NCBI RefSeq assembly: GCF_037126465.1
Contig: NC_088203.1
Location: 49,618,489-49,682,488, forward strand
Length of the DNA: 64,000 nucleotides
Source of the DNA: Ornithodoros turicata
Taxonomy: Eukaryota > Arthropoda > Arachnida > Ixodida > Argasidae
Direction of reading: 5' to 3'
Every line of letters starts with the position of its first letter. Position 1 is the stretch's first letter. The notes beneath the pieces are model-generated. The model made no database searches and was not told where the DNA came from. It saw only the letters and a program-made list of their open reading frames with translations. Of the stretch, positions 45,085 to 56,400 are shown one piece after another. The position numbers and the translations under genes are program-made.

Positions 45085-45571
45085 CAGCGTTTAATGGCAA
45101 ACACTATAAGGCTGGTTTAGGGTTTCGTAACTTCGTTACACGCTTAAATTTCGCTCAAATAATTAAGCCTCCCCAATGTATATTCATTCCGTAACGTCTG
45201 TTCGGAATTTCGCACTGTCGTATTTGCAATAATTGATTAACAATTGATTTTTGTACAATAACTTAGGCATAATATTTTGTAATAAAATCATTTGTACATT
45301 GTCATTAACTCTGCACCGACTCTCCCTTTCACAAAAATCCGTTTTATCTACAAAGTACTGCAGGAATGCAGATGTGCAACCATTCGCGGGCATTTCACAA
45401 TTGCATTATCCTGAGGATGTCACGATGACATCCAGTGTAGAGGATGCCTTTAGAACATTGCAGGATATCCACAAGGATGTTCCATGAACGTCCCGTTGAC
45501 ATCTAAAATGGATCCGGACGTCTCGATGAGAATCGGATATCCTTGAGACGCCGGTGGTTGTGTGGGATGCT
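45085..45571 (-). repeat. GACGTC-array interspersed repeat, 475-bp form, copy 2
   Basis: The reverse complement of the 25895-26370 copy: it ends CGGTGGTTGTGTGGGA, carries GGATATCC/GGACGTC/GATGTC cores at 45410-45560, and has the matching AT-rich tail (CTGCACCGACTCTCCCTTTC, GTTCGGAATTTCGCACTG). The two are diverged but colinear over about 475 bp. Confidence 0.82.
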
Positions 45572-45654
45572 TTCTTTTGTTGACACATCTAGCTCTGTAT
45601 TTTTTCTCTTTTGTACAAGAAATATTCTTGTTAATCATTCTTGTGTTGACGATG

Positions 45655-46045
45655 ACGCTAGCGCTGCCGCACCCTTCATCTGAATGGGAATAGTGCTAGA
45701 ACGATTCGTAATAATTTTGCAATTAAATTAGTTCCGGTAGTAACCACAAGACGGACAGATGCATGACTTTATAGATAACAAAAAAGCATTACGATTCAGT
45801 TGTGCGCCTGGCTGTCGGATGCAATGGACACATCGTTCTGCGGTCCTCCTGACAGCTGTTGTGGCGGACAGTTGGGTGATTTGTTGTGTAACTAATTATT
45901 TCGCACGTGATAACTTTGTCCCCGCTTTGTTTGCGATTAGCAGTGACATGCCGGGTGCATGTCGGGCGCTGGTTGTTGGTGTTGTTGTTCGGGCATCCCC
46001 ACCATTATCTATCTTCTGCAAAAGCTGCCTTGGCCATGGGAGTAG
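45655..46045 (+). repeat. Family A unit, plus orientation
   Basis: It contains ATTACGATTCAGTTGTGCGC, GGCTGTCGGATG, CATCGTTCTGC, GCAGTGACATGCCGGGTGCA and CACCATTATCTATCTTCTGC, all matching the units at 50860-51405. Confidence 0.72.
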
Positions 46046-46049
46046 CGCT

Positions 46050-47915
46050 CTCGTACGAGTAACATTTCACCTTCGATCGCGCGCCTTAAACGCCTAAACT
46101 GCAGCGCAATCTAGAGCTACCACCTGCTATTATTAGACCTGGAAATTGCATGGGCATTTCTCAGCGGTCCATTGGAGAGGTGTGCCAACTCTCTTGCTCT
46201 GAGATTTGGTAGTCGAACAGAACCATCCACCATACCAAATGTGCAAGCATCCCTCAGTATTCTTGGTGGATGCTCCTATAGGTATTCATAACCATAGATA
46301 TATCAAGTATATACATCCAGACAAATCGTCGGAGCATGTTCGTTACGTGTTGTGAGAGCCTAGCACACTTCTAATGATGAAGATGTGTATGCACGATTAA
46401 TAAATACGTCGAGACTGAATCAACTACCGATTTACATTTCTGACATCTGTTCCCACCAAATATCCTGTTTGTAATTCAGGCTATCGTCTATGATGTCATT
46501 ACCTGGTGTGTGCAGGTGTAAAACTGATAGGCTTCCTGTGTTGGTTAGAGAGTGCTACAAAAACTACTTCCACAGAGCGGGACGCGAACGATAAACAAAC
46601 AAGAGAACAAAACATACTGGTTTTACTTGTTTCCCGGTTGTTACAAGTTATTCAATTTCTCCTCGTACTAGGCTGAAATTACCAGGATTTGGCAGGAAAT
46701 TGGCAGTTGCAACAACATCTCACAAGTTTGAACCACCCATTTACGTACATTGCACCTGATAGATGGATGCACTGTGTACGTCTAGTATATGGATACAGTG
46801 CAGTTCCATAGACCTCCCCCGATTTTAAGGTACTAACAGTACGTGTAATAGATGCCGACTAGACATCCCTCTCAGTCTTAGATATTGGGCTGTTACTGGT
46901 ACGTCCAGTAGGCATTCGTGGTTTGCTGGGGTAGTCTTTCTGGATAATCGTGGTCAGTTCTTACTACTTCGCAGCTATGGTTAGTGATAATCACCGACAT
47001 TGGATTCTGTGCTGTTTTCTGTGTTAACCTTTCCTCCTCCCCATACTTAAAGCGGGGCAACTTCGACAAGCGAGCGCCTTGATGGGCGACGGGTTTTCTG
47101 GCGGTTGTTATGTATTTTCGGATGTAAAAGTTTTGTAGAAATACTGAGAAAGATTCCCTATTTGTAACTGAAATGGTGTGTTGCGGTCATGATCTGTTTA
47201 ATTAACGGGAAAAACGTTACCCTTCATTGGCAATTGAGGTACACTGACAGAAAACACTTGTTTGAGTAGCTTCACAAGTGCGTGGTGAAGGCTTCCCATT
47301 TTAGCTACGTAGATTTTTATAAATAATTTGGGTCACTCCCTCTGGAAACACACTGGGTGCAACATACATAGCTGTGATGTATAAAATTATACACATTTAT
47401 ACATAAATTTTGGCACCAGTGGCCCATATATTCGTTCATGCATATGTCTGTCACATGTGCATGAAGTGATATTTGTGGCTCATGCACAGCATGTCTATAC
47501 AAAGGTCGCATGCATATTGACACAAATTTATTTCTCATAACGTACTGGGTAAACAATGACTAGAATGCGAAAGTATGGACAAGTTACTGGATATCGTCAG
47601 CACTTCCCCTCATTGCACTATGAAACATGTCGAAGAATCCTGATGTCCCTCCAAAGTAGATAGGTATACCCATGTGGACAAATCCCAGTACTTCTATGAT
47701 TGGCAGCTGCAAGCAATGCCTCCGTCTTCGGGTTATGCCCTGATCTTCACAACTCCAAACGCAACAAGCACTTTCCGCGCCTGTGGGGTTGTCAATGGCT
47801 GCGGGCTCGACCCAGGAACGTTTCTGAGATCCACTAAGAGTAGAAAAAACAAACTATCCGATGTCACTATAAACGCCTGTATGTAAAAATCTATGAAAGA
47901 AAGTGCCTCAAGACT
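46050..47915. other. No recognisable gene
   Basis: Short ORFs only. A TATATCAAGTATATACATCC stretch lies near 46299, and mononucleotide-rich AT tracts are present. Nothing is supportable as a gene or RNA. Confidence 0.4.
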
Positions 47916-47918
47916 AGA

Positions 47919-47962
47919 GCCGCCGATATTTTGAACAGTGAGTGTTCTTCTGGGCACCGTCC
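47919..47962 (-). repeat. Penelope-terminal-repeat-like fragment
   Basis: The reverse complement matches 35082-35127 of the Penelope terminal repeat (GGACGGTGCCCAGAAGAA and AAATATCGGCGGC), with a changed hairpin in between. It is followed by an array of ACACC/GGTGT motifs. Confidence 0.7.
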
Positions 47963-47984
47963 ACATTGTTGGTGCACAGTAAAT

Positions 47985-48140
47985 ACGAAAACACCCTTCA
48001 AAGTGTAAATGACATGTTCCAGGGCGCACTCCTTTTTTACACCTCTCAAATGAGTGTGTTCGAGTGCACCTTTTTGAAATGGTGTATTCTGCAATAAACA
48101 CCATTTCAAATGTAACACAAATAAACACCCATTTGTATCA
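47985..48140. repeat. ACACC/GGTGT palindromic-motif array
   Basis: Motifs ACACCC, AGTGT, ACACC, GAGTGT, AGTGCACC, GGTGT, ACACC and ACACCC follow in alternating orientation. They include a perfect 13-bp stem at 48073-48085 and 48098-48110 around a 12-base loop. Confidence 0.65.
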
Positions 48141-48410
48141 GTGTTTCAACAGGAATACTCCAATCCGCAGGGTGCCCCTGACAAGAATGGCATGTGCAGG
48201 ATGCATGCATGGTGTTTTCCTCCAATAAAGCAAAAATTTCCACGTGAAGACAGCACAATCTTGAAACTTGTAGAACAATGTGTTATAGTTCCAGAAAAAT
48301 ATTTATTGGCAAGCAAATCTGAGGCCGAAAATGACCAGAACTCAACAGTGAAAATTGTTCAGGATATATATAGGAGAGAAATGGAAAAGGCGCAAAACAG
48401 TGCAACCTGA
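48141..48410 (+). CDS. Unrecognised 89-codon ORF
   Basis: It starts MFQQEYSNPQGAPDKNG and ends MEKAQNSAT, with a Lys/Glu-rich C-terminal half that could be helical. It may be an exon or repeat-derived. No family is recognised, no homologous ORF exists elsewhere in the window, and no splice evidence decides its limits. Confidence 0.22.
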   Translation: MFQQEYSNPQGAPDKNGMCRMHAWCFPPIKQKFPREDSTILKLVEQCVIVPEKYLLASKSEAENDQNSTVKIVQDIYRREMEKAQNSAT

Positions 48411-49058
48411 CATATTGCCGTGAGACAAGTTCCACGCCCATGCTCGCAATCAATGCGAGCGGGCGCATGTTCAAATGTTGTCGTCCGCTAGCACTCAGTT
48501 GGAAATTATTGGAATTGGAATGCAAGACTGAGCAGTGAGTTAACATCGGGCTTTTTGTGAAGCTGAGGGGGTCTATAGCAGGCTTTTCAACTGTTGACTG
48601 AAGCCTGGTGAGTAGTGCTTGCGTCCGTCACATGCGTTTAACCAACAGAAGTGATTTTCTGAGTGCCGTGAAACTGTGCAAGATGACGATCTGTCAGGGC
48701 ACCACACACAGAAGTTAACGTAAACGTTGAGAGTTTTGGATGTGATTTGAAAAGACCGAAGGTTAAGCATTTCAGAAATAATGGAGGAAGCTAACTTGGA
48801 CAAGGAAACTATTCAACAGATTTTGCAGGCCAAATTTAACATCAAAGACAGAAGAATGGAACATCCCAAACTTTTCCAATGCTGACATTGTTATTTGTTA
48901 TGCGTGAGCACCCTGACCGACTGTCTGTCAGCCAGCGCTCTTTCTCTGCCCTCAGCATAAGCTACAGCCATAGTTGACAGGTCCCTGCCGCAGAGTCGTT
49001 TAGTGTAACAAAAACTGGCAGACGGGTAGCAGACGACGTTCTTTGACTGTGTGCCCAG

Positions 49059-49215
49059 CAGGGGTGGACAGTAATAGTAATACTTTGCATTATAATACTA
49101 TTACTGTAATAGTTTTGGGTATTCGTATTATGTATTGTAATACTCATTTTTGAAATGTATTTGCATCTATTATAATACACAAAGTCGAATTATTACATGT
49201 ATTATCATTACTTTT
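49059..49215 (+). mobile_element. hAT-like MITE left end
   Basis: It starts CAGGGGTGGACAGTAATAGT, a sequence typical of hAT termini, followed by repeated AGTAAT/ATTACT/TAATAC motifs in both orientations. A matching right terminus was not found nearby, so this is a fragment. Confidence 0.6.
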
Positions 49216-49674
49216 GAAAGTGTAATACCTTCCCTGAGGTCGGAGGTCCGACCTGCCAAGTGTAACCGGCGCACTTTATCAGTAATTTTTTGTGTCCCAC
49301 AAACATTTGAACTCCAAGAAAGCCCCTATTATTACTCTGCGCTAAATTCTTCCAAAGGGAGTGACCAAGGGGCCAGAGGTTACTGGAGCCTTCCTCACAT
49401 TCCATTTCAGCGTCCGTAAAGACGAGTCATCGCATTGCAAGCCCTTCGTCGTATGAAAGAGAGCGTCCAGTCCAGGCACCCCTGTACGGGGTTGCACTAT
49501 GGACAGCACACACTTTTGAACGGCCCACATTTGATCGTCCAGACTGGACGTAATTAAGACTCTGCCACACTGGGAGCAAGTTGTTCACTGTGATCGATCA
49601 TTCAGCGCTATCTCATCATATTCAGAAAAGCCATGCCCTATACCCAAATGGAACCAAACTTTCCGTGTTGCTCC

Positions 49675-49830
49675 TGGTGATATCCTTTCCCGGAAATACA
49701 GATCTCCCTGGGAGGCAGACATTTTTCCGACGGACGTCCCCACATCTCCGAGTGGCCACGGTTTGGACTTCCCACAAATATCCGTCGTTTGTCCTCACAG
49801 GAAGTTACACGGAGATGTCCGGACATTGCA
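49675..49830. repeat. GACGTC/GGATATCC array repeat, degenerate
   Basis: GATATCC, GATCTCCC, GACATTTTTCC, GGACGTCC, ACATCTCC, AATATCC and GATGTCCGGACATTGC lie within 155 bp. It lacks the conserved head box. Confidence 0.5.
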
Positions 49831-49984
49831 TGGACTTACTGGCGTACGTGCTCAGGGCCCTGCATTTTCTCATTATTATTGATACTGCTTTATTGAGTTG
49901 TTGCGTAAGTGGACAGATTCTTACTAGGCCTGTAGGCGTTTTTTTTTGCCATTTTCAGGTTCGCCCACTGCATCTTTCTTTGAA

Positions 49985-50163
49985 AGAACTGATGTTCTGA
50001 GGCTGGAACAACATAGAAGGGACAAATACATACAAAGTCTCGATTTGCCTAAGAAATTAACGATGAAAGATGGAAGTCACTGAAAGGGTTAGCCAGCTGT
50101 AGGATGCGAACCCACATCTTCTGGATTGCCGGTCCAGGGCTCTATCAATTGAGCTAAGCTAAC
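49985..50163 (-). mobile_element. tRNA-derived SINE
   Basis: The head at 50163-50092 (minus) folds as a 72-nt tRNA cloverleaf: acceptor GTTAGCT/AGCTGGC with two G-T pairs, D arm GCTC...GAGC, anticodon stem CTGGA/TCCAG, T arm GTGGG/CCTAC. A-box TTAGCTCAATTGATAGAG and B-box GGTTCGCATCC fit a pol III promoter. Base 33 is C where true tRNAs have U, so I call it a SINE head. The body then runs to CAGCCTCAGAACATCAGTTC at about 49993. Similar SINEs are known in ticks; the family name is not verified. Confidence 0.8.
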
Positions 50164-50304
50164 ACGCGTTCTCAGTGACTTCCAGGGTGCGTCATCTGAA
50201 GGGACAAACCAGCCACTCTCTCTCACTCATCCTCCTTTCACTCTTACATGTTTGCTCACTGACACGCACATTCATACGACGGGATCGACGCAGGTGGCAA
50301 CTGA

Positions 50305-50430
50305 TGAACATGAAAGAACTGATGTTCTGAGGCTGGAACAACATAGAAGGGACAAATACATACAAAGCCTCGATTTGCCTAAGAACCTACAGCTGGCTAA
50401 CCCTTTCAGTGACTTTAATCCTTCATCAGC
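50305..50430. repeat. Second SINE-body copy with rearranged head
   Basis: 50308-50385 directly repeats the SINE body at 49985-50055 (GATGTTCTGAGGCTGGAACA and so on). It is followed immediately by CTACAGCTGGCTAACC and TTTCAGTGACTTTAATC in the opposite orientation, so head and body face each other. This is a fold-back derivative. Confidence 0.72.
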
Positions 50431-50524
50431 ATCTTTCTTTCTCTGTTGCTCGTTTTTGTTTTTTAAAGCTTTAGAAAGCAAAAATAAAGACGTACTTATA
50501 CAAGCTCTTAGAAACATGAAGACC

Positions 50525-50880
50525 ACTTAGAAAGGCAGCGCCATACCTTTCCAAAGCGAAAACAGATAAAATATATATCTTGTCTCAGAAGCTTCCACAA
50601 ATTCGAGAGTCCAGTTTGCCTGCGAGTCAAACTAAAGGGTGAGGTGCTTAAGTTTAATGCGATTGCGTATACCAATAACAGTGGACTGAGGAACTGCTTG
50701 GTGTATTAACTCACTAGGACGTAACATCTGTGTTGCTTACTACTTTTGTTGTGAGGCATACAGTTGGTTCATTGAAAATCGAACTCACGCCAGCACACAC
50801 TTTGCCATGTTTCTCTCTCTCCTACGATAATTATCCATGTAACGTCCCGTCAGGGACCCTATTCGGACAATTCTTTTTCG
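50525..50880 (+). repeat. Repeat family C, copy 3
   Basis: It matches 43745 and 44695 copies (AATTCGAGAGTCCAG, TTTAATGCGATTGCGTA, TTTCTCTCTCTCC) and runs directly into family A. Confidence 0.7.
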
Positions 50881-51405
50881 CCATTTTCTATCTTCTTCTG
50901 CATTGGGAACGAGAGTAGCACTGGCGTGATTCTTAATAATTTCGTCATGAAATTAGTTGAGAAAGTAACCGCTAGGGGGTGCAGATGCGTGACTATATAG
51001 AGCAGAAAAAAGCGTCATTATTCAGTTCTGTGCATGGCTCTCGGATGGAAAGGACGTATCATTCTGCACTCCTGCAACTGCTGTTGTGGTGGGCTGATTT
51101 GTTGTGTACCTAATTCTTTCGCCAACCTTGTCCCCACTTTTTTATGAGTTTTATGCCCGTGCATGTCGGGTGCTGGCTGCTGTTGTCCAGGCATCCCCAC
51201 CATTTTCTATCTTCTTCTGCATTGGGAACTAGAGTAGCGCTGGCGTGATTCTTAATAATGTTTTCATGAAATTAGTTGAGAAACTAAACCACTAGGGGTG
51301 CAGATGGTTGACTTTATAGAGGAGAAAATAGCATTATGATTCAGTTCTCTGCCTGGCTGTCGGATGGAGGAGTCGCATCACTCTGCGCTTCCCGTGACTG
51401 CTGTC
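50860..51405 (+). repeat. Family A, two tandem units of about 314 bp
   Basis: CCATTTTCTATCTTCTTCTG occurs at about 50881 and 51200, and each is followed by CATTGGGAACKAGAGTAGC, GAAATTAGTTGAGAAA and TCGGATGGA. The second unit breaks off at GACTGCTGTC (51404), where another element beginning CAGGGGCACCGGAAC has inserted. Confidence 0.8.
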
Positions 51406-51455
51406 AGGGGCACCGGAACAGGGGGAGCGACGGCTCCCCCAGATATGTAAATTAT

Positions 51456-51616
51456 CGATGAAAGATGAAAGTCACTGAAGAGGTTAGCCAGCTGTAGGGA
51501 TCGAACCCACATCTTCTGGATTACCGGTCCAGGGCTCTACCAATTGGGTAATCCAGAAGATGTGGGTTCGATCCCTACAGCTGGCTAACCTCTTCAGTGA
51601 CTTTCATCTTTCATCG
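51456..51616. repeat. SINE fold-back: perfect 69-bp inverted repeat
   Basis: Arms 51456-51524 and 51548-51616 are exact complements around a 23-base loop. Each arm contains the SINE head 3' half (T arm with GGTTCGATCCC) plus the start of the body. The right arm continues into normal SINE body to about 51690. Confidence 0.96.
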
Positions 51617-51779
51617 TTGATTTCTTAGGCAATTTGAGGCTTTGTTTGTGTCTGTCCCCTCTATGTTGTTCCAGCCTCAGAACATCAGTTTATCTCATGT
51701 AAATTATGTTTGTAATTACATTGACATTATCTTCTCACTGACATATTCATACACATTACTTCTGCAATGTTAGTTTAGG

Positions 51780-51995
51780 TCTGCTGTACAAGTACCCAGA
51801 CAACACAAAGACATCCCTGTGACATCCACATAACATCATGCCCTGGACTTCAGGATATCCCAGTGACATCCTGTTTTGTCCAAGAGACCATCATTCGGCT
51901 GTCCCTAGGTCGTTCATTGCAACATCATCGGACGTTCTATTTTTAATCCCGAGAACGTCCGACATGACATTTTCCGGACAATTACAGGACGTATC
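51780..51995 (+). repeat. GACGTC/GGATATCC array repeat
   Basis: GTACCCAGACAACACAAAGA is followed by GACATCC, GACATCC, GGATATCC, GACATCC, GACGTTC, AACGTCC, GACATG and GGACGTATC at short spacing. The head resembles that of the other copies. Confidence 0.65.
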
Positions 51996-51999
51996 TTTG

Positions 52000-53400
52000 G
52001 GGTCGTACCCCTCCCCTTTTGGCCCAGTGTGCTCTGGGTGTAATTGGGGGACAAGCCACATCATGTGGTTTGTTCCACCATCCAGAAGGAGTGACATACC
52101 TACGTTGCTATGGTTCAAAATTTATTTCAGAACACTGCCAAATCAAACAGACAATTATACACATCAAGGGTAGAAAACTATATGTGATGCACGTTTGTTT
52201 CATGGAACATGCATTTGCATAATTGGGTGATTCCACGTCAGATCAGGCAGGTTGGTCCCGTCGACCTCTCCGATTTTTTTCAAACTGAGATATGTGAGAG
52301 CCCTCTCCTTGGGAAGCACTTTGGCGCTGATACCAGTGTAAAATTTTTTCTGGTCATTCCGTACAAAAATATAGCATGAAAACGACAATGCTCAATACAA
52401 AGGTTTCAGGAAATTTGTGCTCCAGAACACACTTAAATTTTCACTTCAACGCAGGTTGGCACTTAAAAATGCAGCATAGAAAACACTGTAGCTTCACAGA
52501 CTAGCATTCGGAGAGCATGAACATATATACTTCAATACACTACAAGTACTAAGCATTTCTGGTTTAACCGTGACACAAACGTACACTACCTCGTAGTAAC
52601 ATAGTAAGGATAGCAATGAATATATCTGTATAGTGAATGCAATGTTCCAAAAAAAGTGAACTAGCTGAGCCTCAACACACAGAGGTCCAGCTGAACAAGC
52701 AGGATATTTTGGACTGGGCCTGCATTAAACATACTGAAAACATTACAAAATTGCACTACAAAAGAGAGGTAAAAACAAAACATCACATATTTGGCATACT
52801 CTGCCTAAGGTACAGAAAGCAGTAGGAACAGCAGGTTATGCTGTACATTGCAACAACCAGCTTTAAGAATACAAAAATACTTTTAACTAGTGACCAAAAT
52901 CCCACAGGCACAGCCTGTATCACAGACACAATGATATGGTTATCAGAATGTTTATAACATGTTCTTTGTCAGTAAAAGGAAAGGCAACGGTGGCATAAAA
53001 ATATCACAGCTTGTGAATGACACTGAAATGTAAAGCTTTTCTTCTCATAAAAGTTGATACAATATCAAGCCATACGTCACTCGCACCAACGTGCACACCA
53101 CCAACTTACTTGTTGAAAGAGCAATGACAACTTTTGACTGAATGTCTTAAAGGCAGTTAAATAACACTCTAGCAGGAACACCTGTTGCTGCTAAACCCTC
53201 TACAAAATACAAAAGTGGAAAAATTGTTAAGTGCAAGAATATAAAAGCTTAGCTTACGCGAAAAACAAATGTACATTAAAATTGCAATTTCAAGTATGGT
53301 GCTTCATGTGGTGATGATACGGTGCATGTGGGAGACACCAGGCTACTCGCTCACTGGCAAAAACACAACTGTCCAGTTACTTGCTGTTGCGACAGGAACC
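52000..53400. other. About 1.4 kb without a gene, downstream of transposon copy B
   Basis: A segment TGGGTGATTCCACGTCAGAT near 52224 looks like a transposon terminus but no partner was found. The remainder is AT-rich and may be 3' flank of transposon copy B. Confidence 0.4.
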
Positions 53401-53401
53401 A

Positions 53402-56400
53402 TTAATCATCCGGGGCTGACTTGTTACCACATCTCTCCTTTGCGTGACGTAACCAAGTCTTGATTGTGCTTTCTACTTCATCCTGTGTTGCCATGCTCAT
53501 GTTCTTGTTCATCCTAATCGCCTCTGAAAAGTGAAGTTCCACTTGTAAGTGAAGGAACCATGACATTAGCAAAGTAGCCATAAATTCTTATTATTTTATA
53601 AGAGCAGAACTGTTTGCAGAACGTGCTTGCGATCCCTGTAGCTTGATCAGACAAGAAATGAATTTATCACCTGCGAGAGTTTGCGAGAATATGCAGCACA
53701 TATAAGTCAGATAATTGAGAAGTTGTATCCTACCCATGATGTTTCCTGTGCTATTTCCGGCCCCTAAATTCCTGACAACCCAGCATGAGACTAATTGGTT
53801 TTTTGGTACGAATTATTTTAAACCTCGTCTAATTGAACCAAAACCCATATATGCTGTAGTAGGAACAGGAATTTGATCGCGGGGCTTTATTTCAAATGTC
53901 GTTCCCCAGCATACAGCAAGGCATTGAATTCCACACTACACCGAAATAGTATAGGGGACTTATAACCACATTTCATACTTACTGACGATCACTTGTGGGA
54001 ACTTCAAAAATGCAAACTTCCTTTTCCCTTTCTTGCCAAGCCAGCTGTACTCTGCTGCGGTTTCATCTTTCATCAGGTATCCCAGCATTCTTCGTGTGGC
54101 AACTCTTACGTCATTTCCCCCAAGTTGGGCCAACTCCTTCACCTAAAAGGAATTATATAATGGCAAGCATTCATATGAAACTAGGCACACGAATTTACAC
54201 TAGTGTTGAAGTTTAACTGAAATGGGTGTAGGTGCATGGGGCTAGACTACCTTTTGAGAAACTGTAAGAGTTGAAGAGAACAGTAGAAGCGAACAGCAGA
54301 ACTATAAATATCAATTAGCTCAAAAAAACAATCACCAGGATACTGTTCTTAAGGTTATACGAGACACTAGCACTGGACAGGTCAGGCGACCCTGAAATGG
54401 TCTGAGAAGGCACGTACCAGCAAAAATACAAAAATTGATAGCGAAAGATAAACACAATTAGTATACGCTTTCGCCTCTATATACATGTCCATAAACGTGG
54501 AAGAATGAAAACACTTACTAGGCGTCTTTCTTTGATTTCATCCAACGAGGTGTTAAACGCTTCCAAAGTCTCAACAAGGGTGAATGGCGACTCGACAAGC
54601 AGGGGCATCTCTGTAGCCTCATTAATGACGACACGTTGTTTGCAGAGCTCCTGGAGAATCTCCCCGTGCTGCTGTTGTGTGAGTCGCAGCACATGAAGTA
54701 GCCGTAAAATCTGCTTGTTGCACTCTGATGACATGAACAGGCAGGTAAACACCAGTCAGTAAAAGAGATTTAAAGTCATGAAATGGAAAGGTGACAGAAC
54801 TGCACAGCAAAGTTGGCAATACAGTAGGAAACTAATGGAGACTTAAATCCTAATATAGCGATACCTTCTTGAGACGTCCGTTGCTCGAAGGGCGGGATCC
54901 TGTGTATCTCGGTAGGCATTATTTCAGACACTGTAGAAGCGAAACAGAAGATGAGTGATGAAGAAGATATGCACATATACGCGATCCACATTTGCGAACT
55001 GCTGCAGAAACAATTTCAAACTGTTGCAACCTCTCTTAACTATGACATCTGCCATTTTTCATGTGTAACAAAAGCAGATATCGAACGAAAGGCAAAAGTA
55101 GTTACATGCATGCTGCATCCATTACTGATATGAGTATTATTTAAAAATTTCTATCATGCACACAAAGCAAAAAAAAAAAAAAAATTGGAACACATACATC
55201 ACCTTTAAATTACAACACATGAATGACTGGGTTACTTTCATTTTCTGCATGCTCGTAAAGTGCATCATACTGAATTTCAAATTTGATTCAAAATTCATAC
55301 GTAGTCAGTCCCGCATGTTACCAGGCGATTTCACTATAGTAAACCCCATAACTATCCCAAAATGGTATTTTAAGAATTGTTACGAAAGAAAAAAGTCACA
55401 TTTTGGAGAAGTGTCAAAATCTGCAAGAACACATAAAAAGGGAATACAAAGTGAAACTGTACAATGTGTGCTCCTGTATTGAAGAAACATTACTAGCCAG
55501 AAAAATACAACAGGGAAGGTGTATGTCTGTACGTAGTCTGGGTATAATAATGGTACTGGACCTTTATAAATAGTCCGAACGTTTATAGGCCCTGCATTGT
55601 GGATGCCCTTATATGCCCTGTACTCCTCATTTCCCATTTTTCCGCTTTGTAACGAGAGCATTAGCAATATTTGACTCTAGTGTTACAGTTAAATGAACAC
55701 AGAGAAAAATAAATAAGTATAACGCACTTATCGTAGAGTCACCAGGGCATTGAGAGTTGCTGGAAGTCAGGTGTGAGGTGTTACGCTGAGCAGGAGGTAC
55801 ATCAAACAAAATGTCATCCTCTTTGTTTCGTAGAGCAGGTGACTTCCTTTTTTTTGCTGCAGAATATTATCACGTAATCACGATATGGCACTTATTCCTT
55901 AGCAGCACAAAAAGTTTCCCCCCCCCCCCCCCGACACGTACAACCTTTTATATTCTGTCGGAAAATTTAAAGAACCCAAAAAAGGCTGCATAAGCGAGAC
56001 AGTTACATGACCCGTCAAACAGCATTATTGCGCTTACTTGCTCAGGTTTCTCACCATTCATTAGCGCTCCTCCCTACACAGAAAATGTTTAACGTACATC
56101 TCACAGTGACTGTCCTGTACAGAATCTGACCAACTCATCTACAGTGACTGACGTGAGATGCTGTGGCCCAAAATGCTAGGTGTCAGCTCTCTTTGAAGCA
56201 TGTGTATAAGTATTACAACTTACTGGACAGCCTCTACTGCATCAGTCCACTACGTCTAGTCTTAAAAAGCTCGTCTTGCAAAACAAATATTTAGTAGTTT
56301 TTAACTTACATCTTGCTACATGCTCTGTGAACACTCCCTGTGAAGCTGTGATACCAGGTCCATTGTTCTCCTCGGGATTTTCATTTGGCAAAGAAGGTGG

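Noticed and set aside
50092..50163. Functional tRNA gene on the minus strand
   Set aside because: The cloverleaf is good, but C33, a SINE body directly after it, and further copies nearby make a SINE much more likely.
52224..52300. TGGGTGATTCCACGTCAGAT as an end of transposon copy B
   Set aside because: No matching inverted terminus was found upstream of 60560 or around copy A, so the element boundary cannot be set from it.
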